Assembly: GCA_031259205.1 (NCBI GenBank)
Contig: JAIRLS010000152.1
Coordinates: 1-21,927 of the forward strand
Source: Bacteroidales bacterium
GTDB lineage: Bacteria > Bacteroidota > Bacteroidia > Bacteroidales > UBA4181
Direction of reading: 5' to 3'
DNA length: 21,927 nucleotides
Shown: in pieces, positions 12,995 to 20,814 of the stretch
Layout of the letters: every line of letters starts with the position of its first letter
How positions within the stretch are numbered: position 1 is the first letter of the stretch
Made by a program: the position numbers and the translations under genes
The notes under the pieces: model-generated
Told to the model about the DNA's origin: nothing
The model's input: the letters and a program-made list of their open reading frames with translations, nothing else
Database searches by the model: none

Positions 12995-15781
12995 ATGTTG
13001 AAAAGACAAATTCTTATTCCGTCGGTTATCTGTATAGCCTGTATTGTTCTGGTCGCCTTGTGTTGCCGCAAAATGCGGAACGACCGGATTGAGAGCATCA
13101 AAGAACTGACGGTATCCGGCGTATCGGGTATTTTGCAACGGATAGGCACTGTTACGCAAAGAACGCAGGGATTGAGCATTGCCGTGAAACCGCTTCTCGC
13201 TACAGGCCAGATAACGGAGTCTCCGGATGACTGTCCGGAAAGCATTGAATATATCGAAAAAATTTTTCACTGGTACCCTGTCATACGCAGTATCGCCATT
13301 TTCGACCGGCAGGGATATGTCCTTAACGTATCCATCGACGAATCGGGGCATTTTATCAGAGACCGTTTCAAGTCGAGAGGTTCCGTGAATGTTCTCCGTC
13401 CTTCGGAAGACCTGCTCATGAACGACGAATCGTATTCCTACGTTTTTCCCGTATTTTCAGACGACGTGCTGATAGCGAACATCTCCATCACTTTCGATAT
13501 GCTGCAATTCATGACCTCCATCAATTCCGGCTATGTCAGAGAAAATAAATTCTGGATATCGGTTTATCTTTCCTACGAAAAAATCTGCTTCACCTTTCCT
13601 CCGGAAAACACGCCTGTTTTGTCCGGGGCGCTTGCCATTGTCGAAGGCATAGAGCGCCAGGACAGCATCTTTGTAAAGGGAACCGTTACAGGAAAAGACT
13701 TTCATGCCGACGTCGTTTCCTATGGCATGAAAATACCCTTTTCCGATCATTTCGCAGGAGTGATTGCCAGCGGAAACATCAGCGACATCTTTCTTTTCAC
13801 CCGGGGGGTCTTCATTACGGCTGCTATCCTGCTGATTCTGCTGACCATCGTTTGTATTCTGGCCTTGCAGTATTCCCACTACGAATTGAGAAAAGTCTTA
13901 AAAGAAAAAGAGATAAAAATCGAACTTTTGCAAGCCGTTTTTCAGGATAGTCCCGTAGGCCTGATGCTTTTCAAAGACGGCCAACTGATTACCGTTAATG
14001 AGTTTTCGCTTAATATCCTGTCCGATTTCATCAAAGTATCCGAAACGGGCTTCATTTCTTTCAGTCTTCCTTCCCGCTTTTTGGAGCAGATGACGAATGA
14101 GAACGGGGAAGAATGGAATCTGTTTTCTTTTGAAACTTTCGGCAATGAGGTACATCTGCTCAAAAGCCAGAGTGATACCGTTATCAATATGGAAACGTAC
14201 ACTATCCTCGTGTTTGCCAACGTCACCGTCATGGAAGAAAGCAGGAGAAGCGCCGTTCGCTCCGAAATAGCCAAATCGGAACTGCTGAGCCGCATCAGCA
14301 GAGATTTCAAACGCCCCTTCGACAGGATCAAAGACGCCATCGTACTGCTGATACAGCAATACCCGGACAATACCGTCCTGACGCACATCTCCGGGTCGGT
14401 CAATCTTATTGCCGAAAGCATTGTCAACATGAAGGATTTCGGCGACATCGAAGCCGGCAATGTTACACTCGACGAACTGCCGTTCGACCTGTGCGAAACC
14501 GTCAACGAAGTGGTGGACAGCTACCGAAAGGAAGTCATAAAGAAAAAGTTAAAGCTACACCTCAGTATCGAACCTGACGTTGTCGGGAAGGTAGTAGGCG
14601 ACGCCGCACGATTCAAGCAAATCCTGAACCAGTTGCTCAACAACGCCGTGAAATATACCGATAAGGGCGAAATACGCATCTCTTTAGACACAGCCCAACC
14701 GGAAAACAACAAAGTGACGATCAAATGTTCGGTGGAAGACACCGGAAGAGGAATGAGCGAGAAACAGTTGAAAAGCCTTTTCTCGGTCGATACCCGCGAA
14801 AAAGAAGGCGAATCCATAGGACTTGGCACGATCATCGCCAAACAGTTAGTAAACATCATGGAAGGCAACATCCTGGTGTCAAGCCCTTCCACCATCTCAA
14901 ACAACCTTTCCATGCCGGGCACCAAAGTGTTTTTTACCGTACAGTGCCGCGCGGATGTGGATTATCCCAAAAAACTGGATTATTCCGCGATCACCGATCA
15001 CCGTCAACTTGGCGTGCTCATCGTCACCTCCGACCCGCACAGCGTACAGTATCAGGTAAACTGGCTGCAACGGAAATCCATCACCTCCGACCTGTTCGTG
15101 TATAACGCGGAAACCGGCGTACTGCTTGCCAACAGGCTCATTATCGACAGAAGCCGCTACCAGATAGTCATTATCGAAATCAACGACAATGAAACCTCTT
15201 TCAAGGTTCTTTCCGAACTTTACCAAAAAGGCATCACCCAGCGGCATATCTTTGTATTTATTGACGTATGGGGCAAGAAAGGCAGTTATCTCCGCGCAAA
15301 ATCCTTTCAGGCGGATTACTACCTGAACAACAGGGACAACTTATACGAACTGGAAAACATCCTGTCCAAAAATTTCCCCCATCTGATACGTAAGGAAGAC
15401 CTTCAAAAGGTGGAATTGAAAAAATCCCTGAAGATTCTTGTCTGCGAAAACAATTTACTGAGCCAAACCGTTGCCAACCTCGTGTTCAACAAGCTGGGAT
15501 ACCAAGCCGAGTTTGTGAAGAATTTCACTGATATGAAGAAAAACCTCGAAGCCCAATCCTGTGACATAATGTTCGTTGATATGAAATTTCCGCCGACCAA
15601 CGCGATAGACGTCGCCGTTACCCTGCGGAAAGAAGGCTGCAAATTCCCCATTATCGCCGTTACCTCTACCGTCACCAAAGAAAACATCAGGACTATCAAC
15701 GACGCCGGCATGAACGATTATATCCATAAGCCGCTCGACCCCGATGCTGTGAAAAACATCCTGTACAAATGGCTGGCATGA
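12995..15781 (+). CDS. Hybrid histidine-kinase-like protein lacking the phospho-His
   Basis: A 928-residue membrane protein. Layout: TM1 about 5-23; periplasmic sensor about 26-265; TM2 about 270-291; PAS-like segment about 308-415; HisKA-like helices about 420-488; HATPase about 530-650; a degenerate receiver about 672-795; and a C-terminal receiver 812-926. The H-box reads SRISRDFKRPF: R436 (codon AGA) stands where the phosphorylated His belongs. The ATPase keeps its N-box (N545, N549), DTGRGM (582-587) and IGLG (608-611). The middle receiver has E728 where the phospho-Asp should be and lacks the Lys. The last receiver looks functional: E818, D862, T890, K912. There is no DNA-binding domain. 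Autophosphorylation is therefore unlikely. tatD overlaps its stop by 4 bp; rsgA is 31 bp upstream. Confidence 0.85.
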   Translation: MLKRQILIPSVICIACIVLVALCCRKMRNDRIESIKELTVSGVSGILQRIGTVTQRTQGLSIAVKPLLATGQITESPDDCPESIEYIEKIFHWYPVIRSIAIFDRQGYVLNVSIDESGHFIRDRFKSRGSVNVLRPSEDLLMNDESYSYVFPVFSDDVLIANISITFDMLQFMTSINSGYVRENKFWISVYLSYEKICFTFPPENTPVLSGALAIVEGIERQDSIFVKGTVTGKDFHADVVSYGMKIPFSDHFAGVIASGNISDIFLFTRGVFITAAILLILLTIVCILALQYSHYELRKVLKEKEIKIELLQAVFQDSPVGLMLFKDGQLITVNEFSLNILSDFIKVSETGFISFSLPSRFLEQMTNENGEEWNLFSFETFGNEVHLLKSQSDTVINMETYTILVFANVTVMEESRRSAVRSEIAKSELLSRISRDFKRPFDRIKDAIVLLIQQYPDNTVLTHISGSVNLIAESIVNMKDFGDIEAGNVTLDELPFDLCETVNEVVDSYRKEVIKKKLKLHLSIEPDVVGKVVGDAARFKQILNQLLNNAVKYTDKGEIRISLDTAQPENNKVTIKCSVEDTGRGMSEKQLKSLFSVDTREKEGESIGLGTIIAKQLVNIMEGNILVSSPSTISNNLSMPGTKVFFTVQCRADVDYPKKLDYSAITDHRQLGVLIVTSDPHSVQYQVNWLQRKSITSDLFVYNAETGVLLANRLIIDRSRYQIVIIEINDNETSFKVLSELYQKGITQRHIFVFIDVWGKKGSYLRAKSFQADYYLNNRDNLYELENILSKNFPHLIRKEDLQKVELKKSLKILVCENNLLSQTVANLVFNKLGYQAEFVKNFTDMKKNLEAQSCDIMFVDMKFPPTNAIDVAVTLRKEGCKFPIIAVTSTVTKENIRTINDAGMNDYIHKPLDPDAVKNILYKWLA

Positions 15782-16557
15782 TTGACACGCATACGCATCT
15801 CTACGACGAAGCCTTCAATGCCGATCGTGATGCGGCAATTGCCCGTGCAATGGAAAAAGGCGTCAAGCGACTGCTGCTGCCCAACATCGACGCCTCCACC
15901 GTAGAACCGATGATGAACCTGTGCCATCGCTACAAAGGCGTCTGTTTTCCCATGATAGGCCTGCATCCCACCTCTGTCGGCCACGATTTCGAACAGCAAC
16001 TGACGCGGCTGGAACCCTGCCTGAAAGACGGATCGGCAGTCGCCATCGGAGAAACCGGCATCGACCTCTATTGGGACAAACAATATCTCAAAGAGCAAAT
16101 AGCCTCCTTCCGCATCCAGATCGGATGGGCAAAAAAATACAACCTGCCCCTGGTCATCCATTGCCGAAACTCCTACCATGAAATTATCGCCGAACTGAAA
16201 CAGGCGCACGACGAAAAACTGCGAGGCGTCTTTCACTGTTTTCCCGGAAACGAACGGCAAGCCGACGAAGTAACCGCAATGGGCTTCATGCTGGGCATCG
16301 GCGGAGTGGTAACCTATAAAAACGCAGAAATGGCAAAGGTTGTACGGCATACCGACATCAGCCGCCTGCTGACCGAAACCGATGCGCCCTACCTGCCACC
16401 CGTACCGCACAGGGGAAAACGCAACGAAAGCGCCTACCTGACCGTTATCGTCCAAACGATAGCCGCTTTAAAATCTGTGACGGAGGAAGAAGTCGCGTTC
16501 CAAACGGAAAAAAATGCCCAAAAATGTTTTTTCCCGAACAGTAAAAACCTCTGTTAG
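15778..16557 (+). CDS. TatD-family metal-dependent hydrolase
   Basis: A 259-residue TatD-type deoxyribonuclease/hydrolase. The ATG at 15778 overlaps the preceding TGA as ATGA and gives MIDTHTHLYDEAF, the standard family start; an ATG at 15769 would add only MAG. Metal and catalytic residues are in place: H5 and H7, E92 (GETGIDLYWD), H128 (VIHCR), H153 (FHCFPGN) and D202 (TETDAPYLPP). The family includes 3'-5' exonucleases and possibly D-aminoacyl-tRNA-related enzymes. It is translationally coupled to the kinase-like gene, with no obvious functional link. Confidence 0.9.
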   Translation: MIDTHTHLYDEAFNADRDAAIARAMEKGVKRLLLPNIDASTVEPMMNLCHRYKGVCFPMIGLHPTSVGHDFEQQLTRLEPCLKDGSAVAIGETGIDLYWDKQYLKEQIASFRIQIGWAKKYNLPLVIHCRNSYHEIIAELKQAHDEKLRGVFHCFPGNERQADEVTAMGFMLGIGGVVTYKNAEMAKVVRHTDISRLLTETDAPYLPPVPHRGKRNESAYLTVIVQTIAALKSVTEEEVAFQTEKNAQKCFFPNSKNLC

Positions 16558-16577
16558 CCTTTTTTACGACATTTTTT
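16541..16577 (+). terminator. Weak AT-rich hairpin at the end of tatD
   Basis: GTAAAAA (16541-16547) pairs with TTTTTAC (16561-16567) around a 13-nt loop that holds the tatD stop codon, and a T-run follows at 16572-16578. The stem has only two GC pairs, so termination here would be inefficient or absent. Confidence 0.25.
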
Positions 16578-16690
16578 TCGTTCTTTTTGGTATTTAAAAT
16601 CAGTTAGTTACAAAAAAAATTAAATATTTTTTCAAAAAAAAATACTATTCAATAATTATTTTATAATTTAGCACTCTGAAAAAATCAAAA

Positions 16691-16712
16691 TTACCCTCCG
16701 TAAAAAGGGTAA
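16691..16712. repeat. Perfect 7-bp hairpin upstream of tRNA-Ser
   Basis: TTACCCT (16691-16697) and AGGGTAA (16706-16712) form a 7-bp stem with an 8-nt loop. A TAAAATTTG string (16710-16718), a -7-like box with one extra base, overlaps its right arm just before the tRNA. It may be an element of the tRNA promoter or leader. Confidence 0.3.
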
Positions 16713-16731
16713 AATTTGGTCGGATCGGAAC

Positions 16732-16819
16732 GGAGAGGTGGCCGAGTGGTCTAAGGCGCACGCCTGGAAAGTGTGTGTACTCCAAAAGGGTACCAAGGGT
16801 TCGAATCCCTTTCTCTCCG
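16732..16819 (+). tRNA. tRNA-Ser (anticodon GGA)
   Basis: An 88-nt class II tRNA. The acceptor stem is GGAGAGG (16732-16738) with TCTCTCC (16812-16818) and discriminator G. The D-arm is GCCGAGTGGTCTAAGGC. The anticodon arm is CACGC-CTGGAAA-GTGTG, giving anticodon GGA, which reads UCC and UCU. A long variable arm (TACTCCAAAAGGGTA) follows, then the T-arm AAGGG-TTCGAAT-CCCTT. CCA is not encoded (GCT follows). The long variable arm and the anticodon identify serine. Confidence 0.97.
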
Positions 16820-16898
16820 CTGAGTTCAATTAAGTTTAAACCAATTCTTTAATATTCAAGTTCAAATAAATAAAATAAATTAAAATCGAATCTCTATC

Positions 16899-17723
16899 AT
16901 GAAAAAATTAGTTTCAATTATCGTTGTTTTGGGGATGTTGTTTGTTAACACATCCGTTATATTGGCACAGGAAGCTGCACCCGCAGCCACACCCGAATCC
17001 ACTGCGCCCGCAACGCCCGCAGCCGAATCCGTTGCACCTGCCGAACCTGCACCTGCTGCTGCTGCGGACCAAACCATCCACCAAGTATTGAAGGAAAAGT
17101 TCATAGAAGGTGGCGTGGGCTATATGACGCCTATTTTGTTGGTGTTCATCATAGCTATGGCCATAGTGATCGAAAGGATCATCTATTTGAATTTGGCGAC
17201 TACCAATACGGAACAGTTGCTGAAAAATGTAGAAGAAGCCTTGAAGTCGGGAGGTATTGATGCAGCCAAGGAACTTTGCCGCAATACCAAAGGCCCCGTC
17301 GCCAGCATTTTCTATCAGGGGCTTGACCGCTACGGCGAAGGCGTCGAAATAGTGGAAAAAGCCATTGTTTCCTATGGAGGCGTACAAATGGGCAAGTTGG
17401 AAAACGGCATGATCTGGCTCAACCTGTTTATCGCTCTGGCTCCCTCATTAGGATTCTTCGGAACAGTTATCGGCATGGTAAAAGCCTTCGACGACATCGC
17501 CATAGCAGGCGATATATCTCCGACCATTGTGGCCAGCGGTATGAAAATCGCCTTGTTAACCACCGTATTCGGATTAGTGGTGGCCATGATTCTTCAAGTG
17601 TTTTACAACTACCTGCTCAATAAAATCAGCGGTCTGGTCAATAACATGGAAGACTCATCCATTTCCATGATGGACATTTTGGTAAACTATACCTCCAATA
17701 ATGGTGAAACCCTTAAACAATAA
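16899..17723 (+). CDS. Second ExbB/TolQ/MotA-family channel, with signal peptide and Ala/Pro linker
   Basis: A 274-residue protein with an unusual N-terminus for ExbB: a signal-like segment MKKLVSIIVVLGMLFVNTSVILAQ (1-24), then an Ala/Pro/Glu-rich stretch to about 57. This extension is common in Bacteroidota ExbB homologues. The core has helices at about 75-97, 170-193 and 213-240 and the channel motif GFFGTVIGMVKAF (185-197). It is the first gene of a four-gene operon with a small membrane protein and two ExbD-type genes, and has no tonB beside it. It differs clearly from the exbB at 5577-6269, so the cell has at least two such motors. Confidence 0.9.
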   Translation: MKKLVSIIVVLGMLFVNTSVILAQEAAPAATPESTAPATPAAESVAPAEPAPAAAADQTIHQVLKEKFIEGGVGYMTPILLVFIIAMAIVIERIIYLNLATTNTEQLLKNVEEALKSGGIDAAKELCRNTKGPVASIFYQGLDRYGEGVEIVEKAIVSYGGVQMGKLENGMIWLNLFIALAPSLGFFGTVIGMVKAFDDIAIAGDISPTIVASGMKIALLTTVFGLVVAMILQVFYNYLLNKISGLVNNMEDSSISMMDILVNYTSNNGETLKQ

Positions 17724-17729
17724 GCTGTT

Positions 17730-18044
17730 ATGGAGAGTTTTATATTGTCATTTTTCATTCCGGTAGCTTATATTGCCTTGTTTTTGGGCGCATTGGGGGT
17801 GATAGCCTTTGCGTTTATCCAGATAGTGCTGAATTTCAAAAAAGCGAAAGCAGGACTGTTGGGATTCGCGGCACTGGCAGCAGTTTTTCTGCTGTGCTTC
17901 CTTATCGCGCCGGGGCAAGCCACCGAGGACTTCACCTCCTACCAGATGAAGATTATCGATACGGGAATCTATGCAGTTTATGTAACTCTGGCAGGTGCGA
18001 TCATCACGATTTTATATTCGATAGTAGTGCGTTACTTTAAATAA
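17730..18044 (+). CDS. Small three-helix membrane protein of the ExbB/ExbD operon
   Basis: A 104-residue hydrophobic protein with three predicted helices at about 5-30, 40-60 and 77-99, and short charged loops (NFKKAKAG near 35-42). It starts 6 bp after the ExbB-like gene and ends 6 bp before the first exbD, so it is certainly cotranscribed. Genes of this kind sit between exbB and exbD in many Bacteroidota, from memory, but their function is unknown to me. A structural part or assembly factor of the motor complex is a fair guess. Confidence 0.75.
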   Translation: MESFILSFFIPVAYIALFLGALGVIAFAFIQIVLNFKKAKAGLLGFAALAAVFLLCFLIAPGQATEDFTSYQMKIIDTGIYAVYVTLAGAIITILYSIVVRYFK

Positions 18045-18050
18045 CATTTT

Positions 18051-18641
18051 ATGGCTAACATAAAAAAAACACCGGGAATCAATGCGTCGTCCATGGCGGA
18101 TATTTCCTTCATCCTGCTCATCTTTTTCCTGATGGTCACCACCATGGGAACAGATTACGGGTTGATGCGACAATTGCCGCCCATGTCGCAAGACCCCGTA
18201 AGCGACGAAAAAATCATCGAACGAAATGTTTTCGTGGTGAATGTGAATATGTCCAATCTGATTCAGGCGGAAGGCAATGAAATCGGAATCGGTGAACTTC
18301 GCTTGAAAGTCAAGGAATTTTTCAACGTCGCTTCCGAAGGCGACAATTTTCCGGTAAAAATGGACACCGTTGTAGAGGGTATACCGATGAGACTTAATAA
18401 GACGGCCGTGGTTTCCCTGCAAAACGACCGCGGAACCTCCTACAAAACCTATATTCAGGTGCAAAACGAACTGGCAGGCGCCGTTATTGAACTGCGCGAC
18501 GAGTTCTGCCGTCAATATTACGGCGGAAAAGATTTCGAAGACTGCGACCAGAAAATACAGGATTTTGTAGGGAAAAAAGTTTACCCGATGGCCATTTCCG
18601 AAGCAGAACCGGTAGACAAAAGTAAACTAAAGAAAAAATAG
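18051..18641 (+). CDS. ExbD-type protein, long form
   Basis: A 196-residue ExbD/TolR-family protein. The transmembrane helix at about 15-34 (MADISFILLIFFLMVTTMG) carries the proton-pathway Asp D17. The periplasmic part is longer than in the usual roughly 140-residue ExbD, with additional segments at about 95-165 containing two Cys (FCRQYYGGKDFEDCDQK). It belongs to the second ExbB/ExbD operon. Its stop codon TAG overlaps the Shine-Dalgarno of the next gene. Confidence 0.88.
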   Translation: MANIKKTPGINASSMADISFILLIFFLMVTTMGTDYGLMRQLPPMSQDPVSDEKIIERNVFVVNVNMSNLIQAEGNEIGIGELRLKVKEFFNVASEGDNFPVKMDTVVEGIPMRLNKTAVVSLQNDRGTSYKTYIQVQNELAGAVIELRDEFCRQYYGGKDFEDCDQKIQDFVGKKVYPMAISEAEPVDKSKLKKK

Positions 18642-18653
18642 GAGGTTAGAATT

Positions 18654-19127
18654 ATGGCAAAATTTAAAAAAGAAGTCGCAAAAGAAGCGCCGGAGATAGC
18701 TACCACTTCTTTGCCCGATATTATTTTCATGTTGATTTTCTTCTTCATGGTCACTACCAGCATGAGGCAGGCTACCGTAATGGTGGAACAAAAAATGCCG
18801 AAAGCCTCGGAAGTGAAAAAATTGGAAAATAAAGCGCTGGTCAGCTACATCTATATCGGATCACCGCAAAAAGTCTATCAGGACAAATGGGGTACCGCTA
18901 CGCGAATCCAGTTGAACGACAGTTTCGCCGAAATAGAAGGCATTGAAGCATTTATCGCCAGCGAAAGAGAAACCAAAAACGAAGTAGACCAGTCGAAAAT
19001 GACGACCGCCCTGAAAGTGGACGAAAACGTGAAAATGGGACAGGTCACCGACGTCAAACAAGCTCTTCGCCGCGTAAGCGCTTTGAAAATAATCTATATC
19101 ACCCTAAAAAGCGACCAAGTATTCTAA
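18654..19127 (+). CDS. ExbD-type protein, second copy
   Basis: A 157-residue ExbD/TolR-family protein. It has a charged N-terminus, then a helix at about 20-37 with the conserved Asp D22 (TSLPDIIFMLIFFFMVTTS) and a periplasmic domain. It is preceded by a GGAGG Shine-Dalgarno at 18641-18645 with 8-nt spacing that uses the last base of the previous stop codon. This is the clearest such site in the window and suggests coupled translation. With the preceding gene it could form ExbD heteromers. A strong hairpin terminator follows. Confidence 0.88.
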   Translation: MAKFKKEVAKEAPEIATTSLPDIIFMLIFFFMVTTSMRQATVMVEQKMPKASEVKKLENKALVSYIYIGSPQKVYQDKWGTATRIQLNDSFAEIEGIEAFIASERETKNEVDQSKMTTALKVDENVKMGQVTDVKQALRRVSALKIIYITLKSDQVF

Positions 19128-19151
19128 ATTACCTAAAACATGCAATTAAGA

Positions 19152-19191
19152 AAAAACCTTTGAAACAAAATCTCAAAGGTTTTTCTTTTTT
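19152..19191 (+). terminator. Intrinsic terminator of the second ExbB/ExbD operon
   Basis: AAAAACCTTTGA (19152-19163) pairs perfectly with TCAAAGGTTTTT (19173-19184) around a 9-nt loop, followed by CTTTTTTC. It ends the exbD operon and insulates glyS, whose promoter lies directly downstream. Confidence 0.8.
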
Positions 19192-19194
19192 CAG

Positions 19195-19225
19195 ATTGGC
19201 CGAAAGGTAAAAAAGATTAATTTTG
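19195..19225 (+). promoter_or_regulatory. Promoter of glyS
   Basis: ATTG (19195-19198) and TAATTTTG (19218-19225, followed by C) are 19 bp apart, close to the TTTG-N19-21-TAnnTTTG layout. The transcript would start near 19232, just before the ATG at 19250. Confidence 0.52.
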
Positions 19226-19249
19226 CCGAAAATATGGATTGAAAATCAA

Positions 19250-20803
19250 ATGACTTCAGAAGACACTTTCAAAAAAATCATCGCCCATTGCAAGGAATAT
19301 GGGTTTATTTTTCCGTCGAGCGAGATATACGACGGCTTGGGCGCCGTGTACGACTATGGACAGGCAGGCGTGGAACTGAAAAACAACATCAAAAAATACT
19401 GGTGGGACGCCATGATACTTCTGCACGACAACATCGTCGGCATCGACTCCGCCATCTTCATGCATCCCACCGTATGGAAAGCCTCCGGACATGTGGACGC
19501 CTTCAACGACCCGCTCATCGACAACAAAGATTCAAAAAAACGTTACCGCGCCGATGTGCTGCTCGAAGAACATATCCGGAAAATCGAGGATAAACTGTCG
19601 AAAGAAGTGGGAAAAGCCGCCAAACGTTTCGGCGACGCCTTTGACGAAAAAAAATTCCTCGACACCAATCAGCGGGCACTGGAATACCGGCAACAAGCCG
19701 GCCACATACGCGACCGCATGAACGACGCGCTACAACGCGACGACTTCGACGCCCTGCGGCAACTCATCATCGACTGCGAAATAGCATGTCCCGTTTCCGG
19801 CACCCGCAACTGGACGGAAGTAAGGCAATTCAACCTGATGTTTGCCACCGAAATGGGCTCTACGGCCGACGGCGCACTGAAAGTCTATCTGCGTCCGGAA
19901 ACCGCACAGGGCATTTTCGTCAACTACCTCAACGTGCAAAAAACAGGCCGCATGAAAATCCCCTTCGGCATAGCACAAATCGGAAAAGCCTTCCGCAACG
20001 AAATCGTGGCGCGACAATTTATCTTCCGCATGAGAGAATTTGAACAAATGGAAATGCAATTCTTTGTCCCGCCCGGAACCGAACTCCAGTGGTACGAAAA
20101 ATGGAAGGAAAAACGCATGAATTGGCATAAAGCGCTGCAATTGGGCGACGAAAAATACCGCTTCCACCAACACGAGAAACTGGCACACTACGCCAACGCC
20201 GCATCCGACATCGAATTCGCCTTCCCCTTCGGATTTAAGGAACTGGAAGGCATCCACTCCCGCACCGACTTCGACCTGAGCCAACATCAAAAATATTCCG
20301 GCAAAAAAATTCGATACTTTGACCCCGAACACAATGAAAGCTACACCCCTTTCGTAATAGAAACATCTATCGGCTTAGACCGCATGTTCCTGAGCATCAT
20401 TTCCAACGCCTACACCGAAGAAACGCTGACAAAAGAAGACGGTAGCGCCGACGAACGTGTGGTCATGCGGATTCCGCCTGCCTTAGCGCCCGTCAAATTA
20501 GCCGTACTGCCGCTGGTGAAAAAAGACGGACTTCCGGAAAAAGCCGTCGAAATCAAAAACCGGCTTAAATTTGAATTTAATTGCCAATACGACGAAAAAG
20601 ACTCCATCGGTAAACGCTACCGGCGACAGGACGCCATCGGCACGCCTTACTGCATCACCGTCGACCATCAAACGCTGGACAACGACACGGTAACCGTTCG
20701 CCACCGCGACACCATGAAGCAGGAACGTGTAAAAACAGGTCAACTGCCGGAAATAATCGCCGGAAAAGTAAGCCTGAAAAGCCTGCTGGAAAAATTGGGA
20801 TAA
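19250..20803 (+). CDS. glyS: Glycyl-tRNA synthetase (single-chain type)
   Basis: A 517-residue class II synthetase that charges tRNA-Gly, of the alpha2 type found in eukaryotes, archaea and some bacteria rather than the two-subunit GlyQ/GlyS form. The ATG at 19250 gives MTSEDTFKKIIAHCKEYGF; a TTG at 19223 lies inside the promoter box and is excluded. Signatures: YLRPETAQGIF (213-223); motif 2 FRNE (249-252) with REFEQMEMQFF; and motif 3 ETSIGLDR (371-378). The anticodon-binding domain runs from about 418 to the end and includes LAPVKLAVLPL and GTPYCITVDHQT. A fusion gene follows after 11 bp and is probably cotranscribed. Confidence 0.96.
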   Translation: MTSEDTFKKIIAHCKEYGFIFPSSEIYDGLGAVYDYGQAGVELKNNIKKYWWDAMILLHDNIVGIDSAIFMHPTVWKASGHVDAFNDPLIDNKDSKKRYRADVLLEEHIRKIEDKLSKEVGKAAKRFGDAFDEKKFLDTNQRALEYRQQAGHIRDRMNDALQRDDFDALRQLIIDCEIACPVSGTRNWTEVRQFNLMFATEMGSTADGALKVYLRPETAQGIFVNYLNVQKTGRMKIPFGIAQIGKAFRNEIVARQFIFRMREFEQMEMQFFVPPGTELQWYEKWKEKRMNWHKALQLGDEKYRFHQHEKLAHYANAASDIEFAFPFGFKELEGIHSRTDFDLSQHQKYSGKKIRYFDPEHNESYTPFVIETSIGLDRMFLSIISNAYTEETLTKEDGSADERVVMRIPPALAPVKLAVLPLVKKDGLPEKAVEIKNRLKFEFNCQYDEKDSIGKRYRRQDAIGTPYCITVDHQTLDNDTVTVRHRDTMKQERVKTGQLPEIIAGKVSLKSLLEKLG

Positions 20804-20814
20804 GCATCCGTTCC

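Noticed and set aside
16558..16690. Small gene or RNA between tatD and tRNA-Ser
   Set aside because: The stretch is A/T homopolymer-rich with no start codon, ribosome site or conserved-looking fold; only a weak hairpin is visible at the end of tatD.
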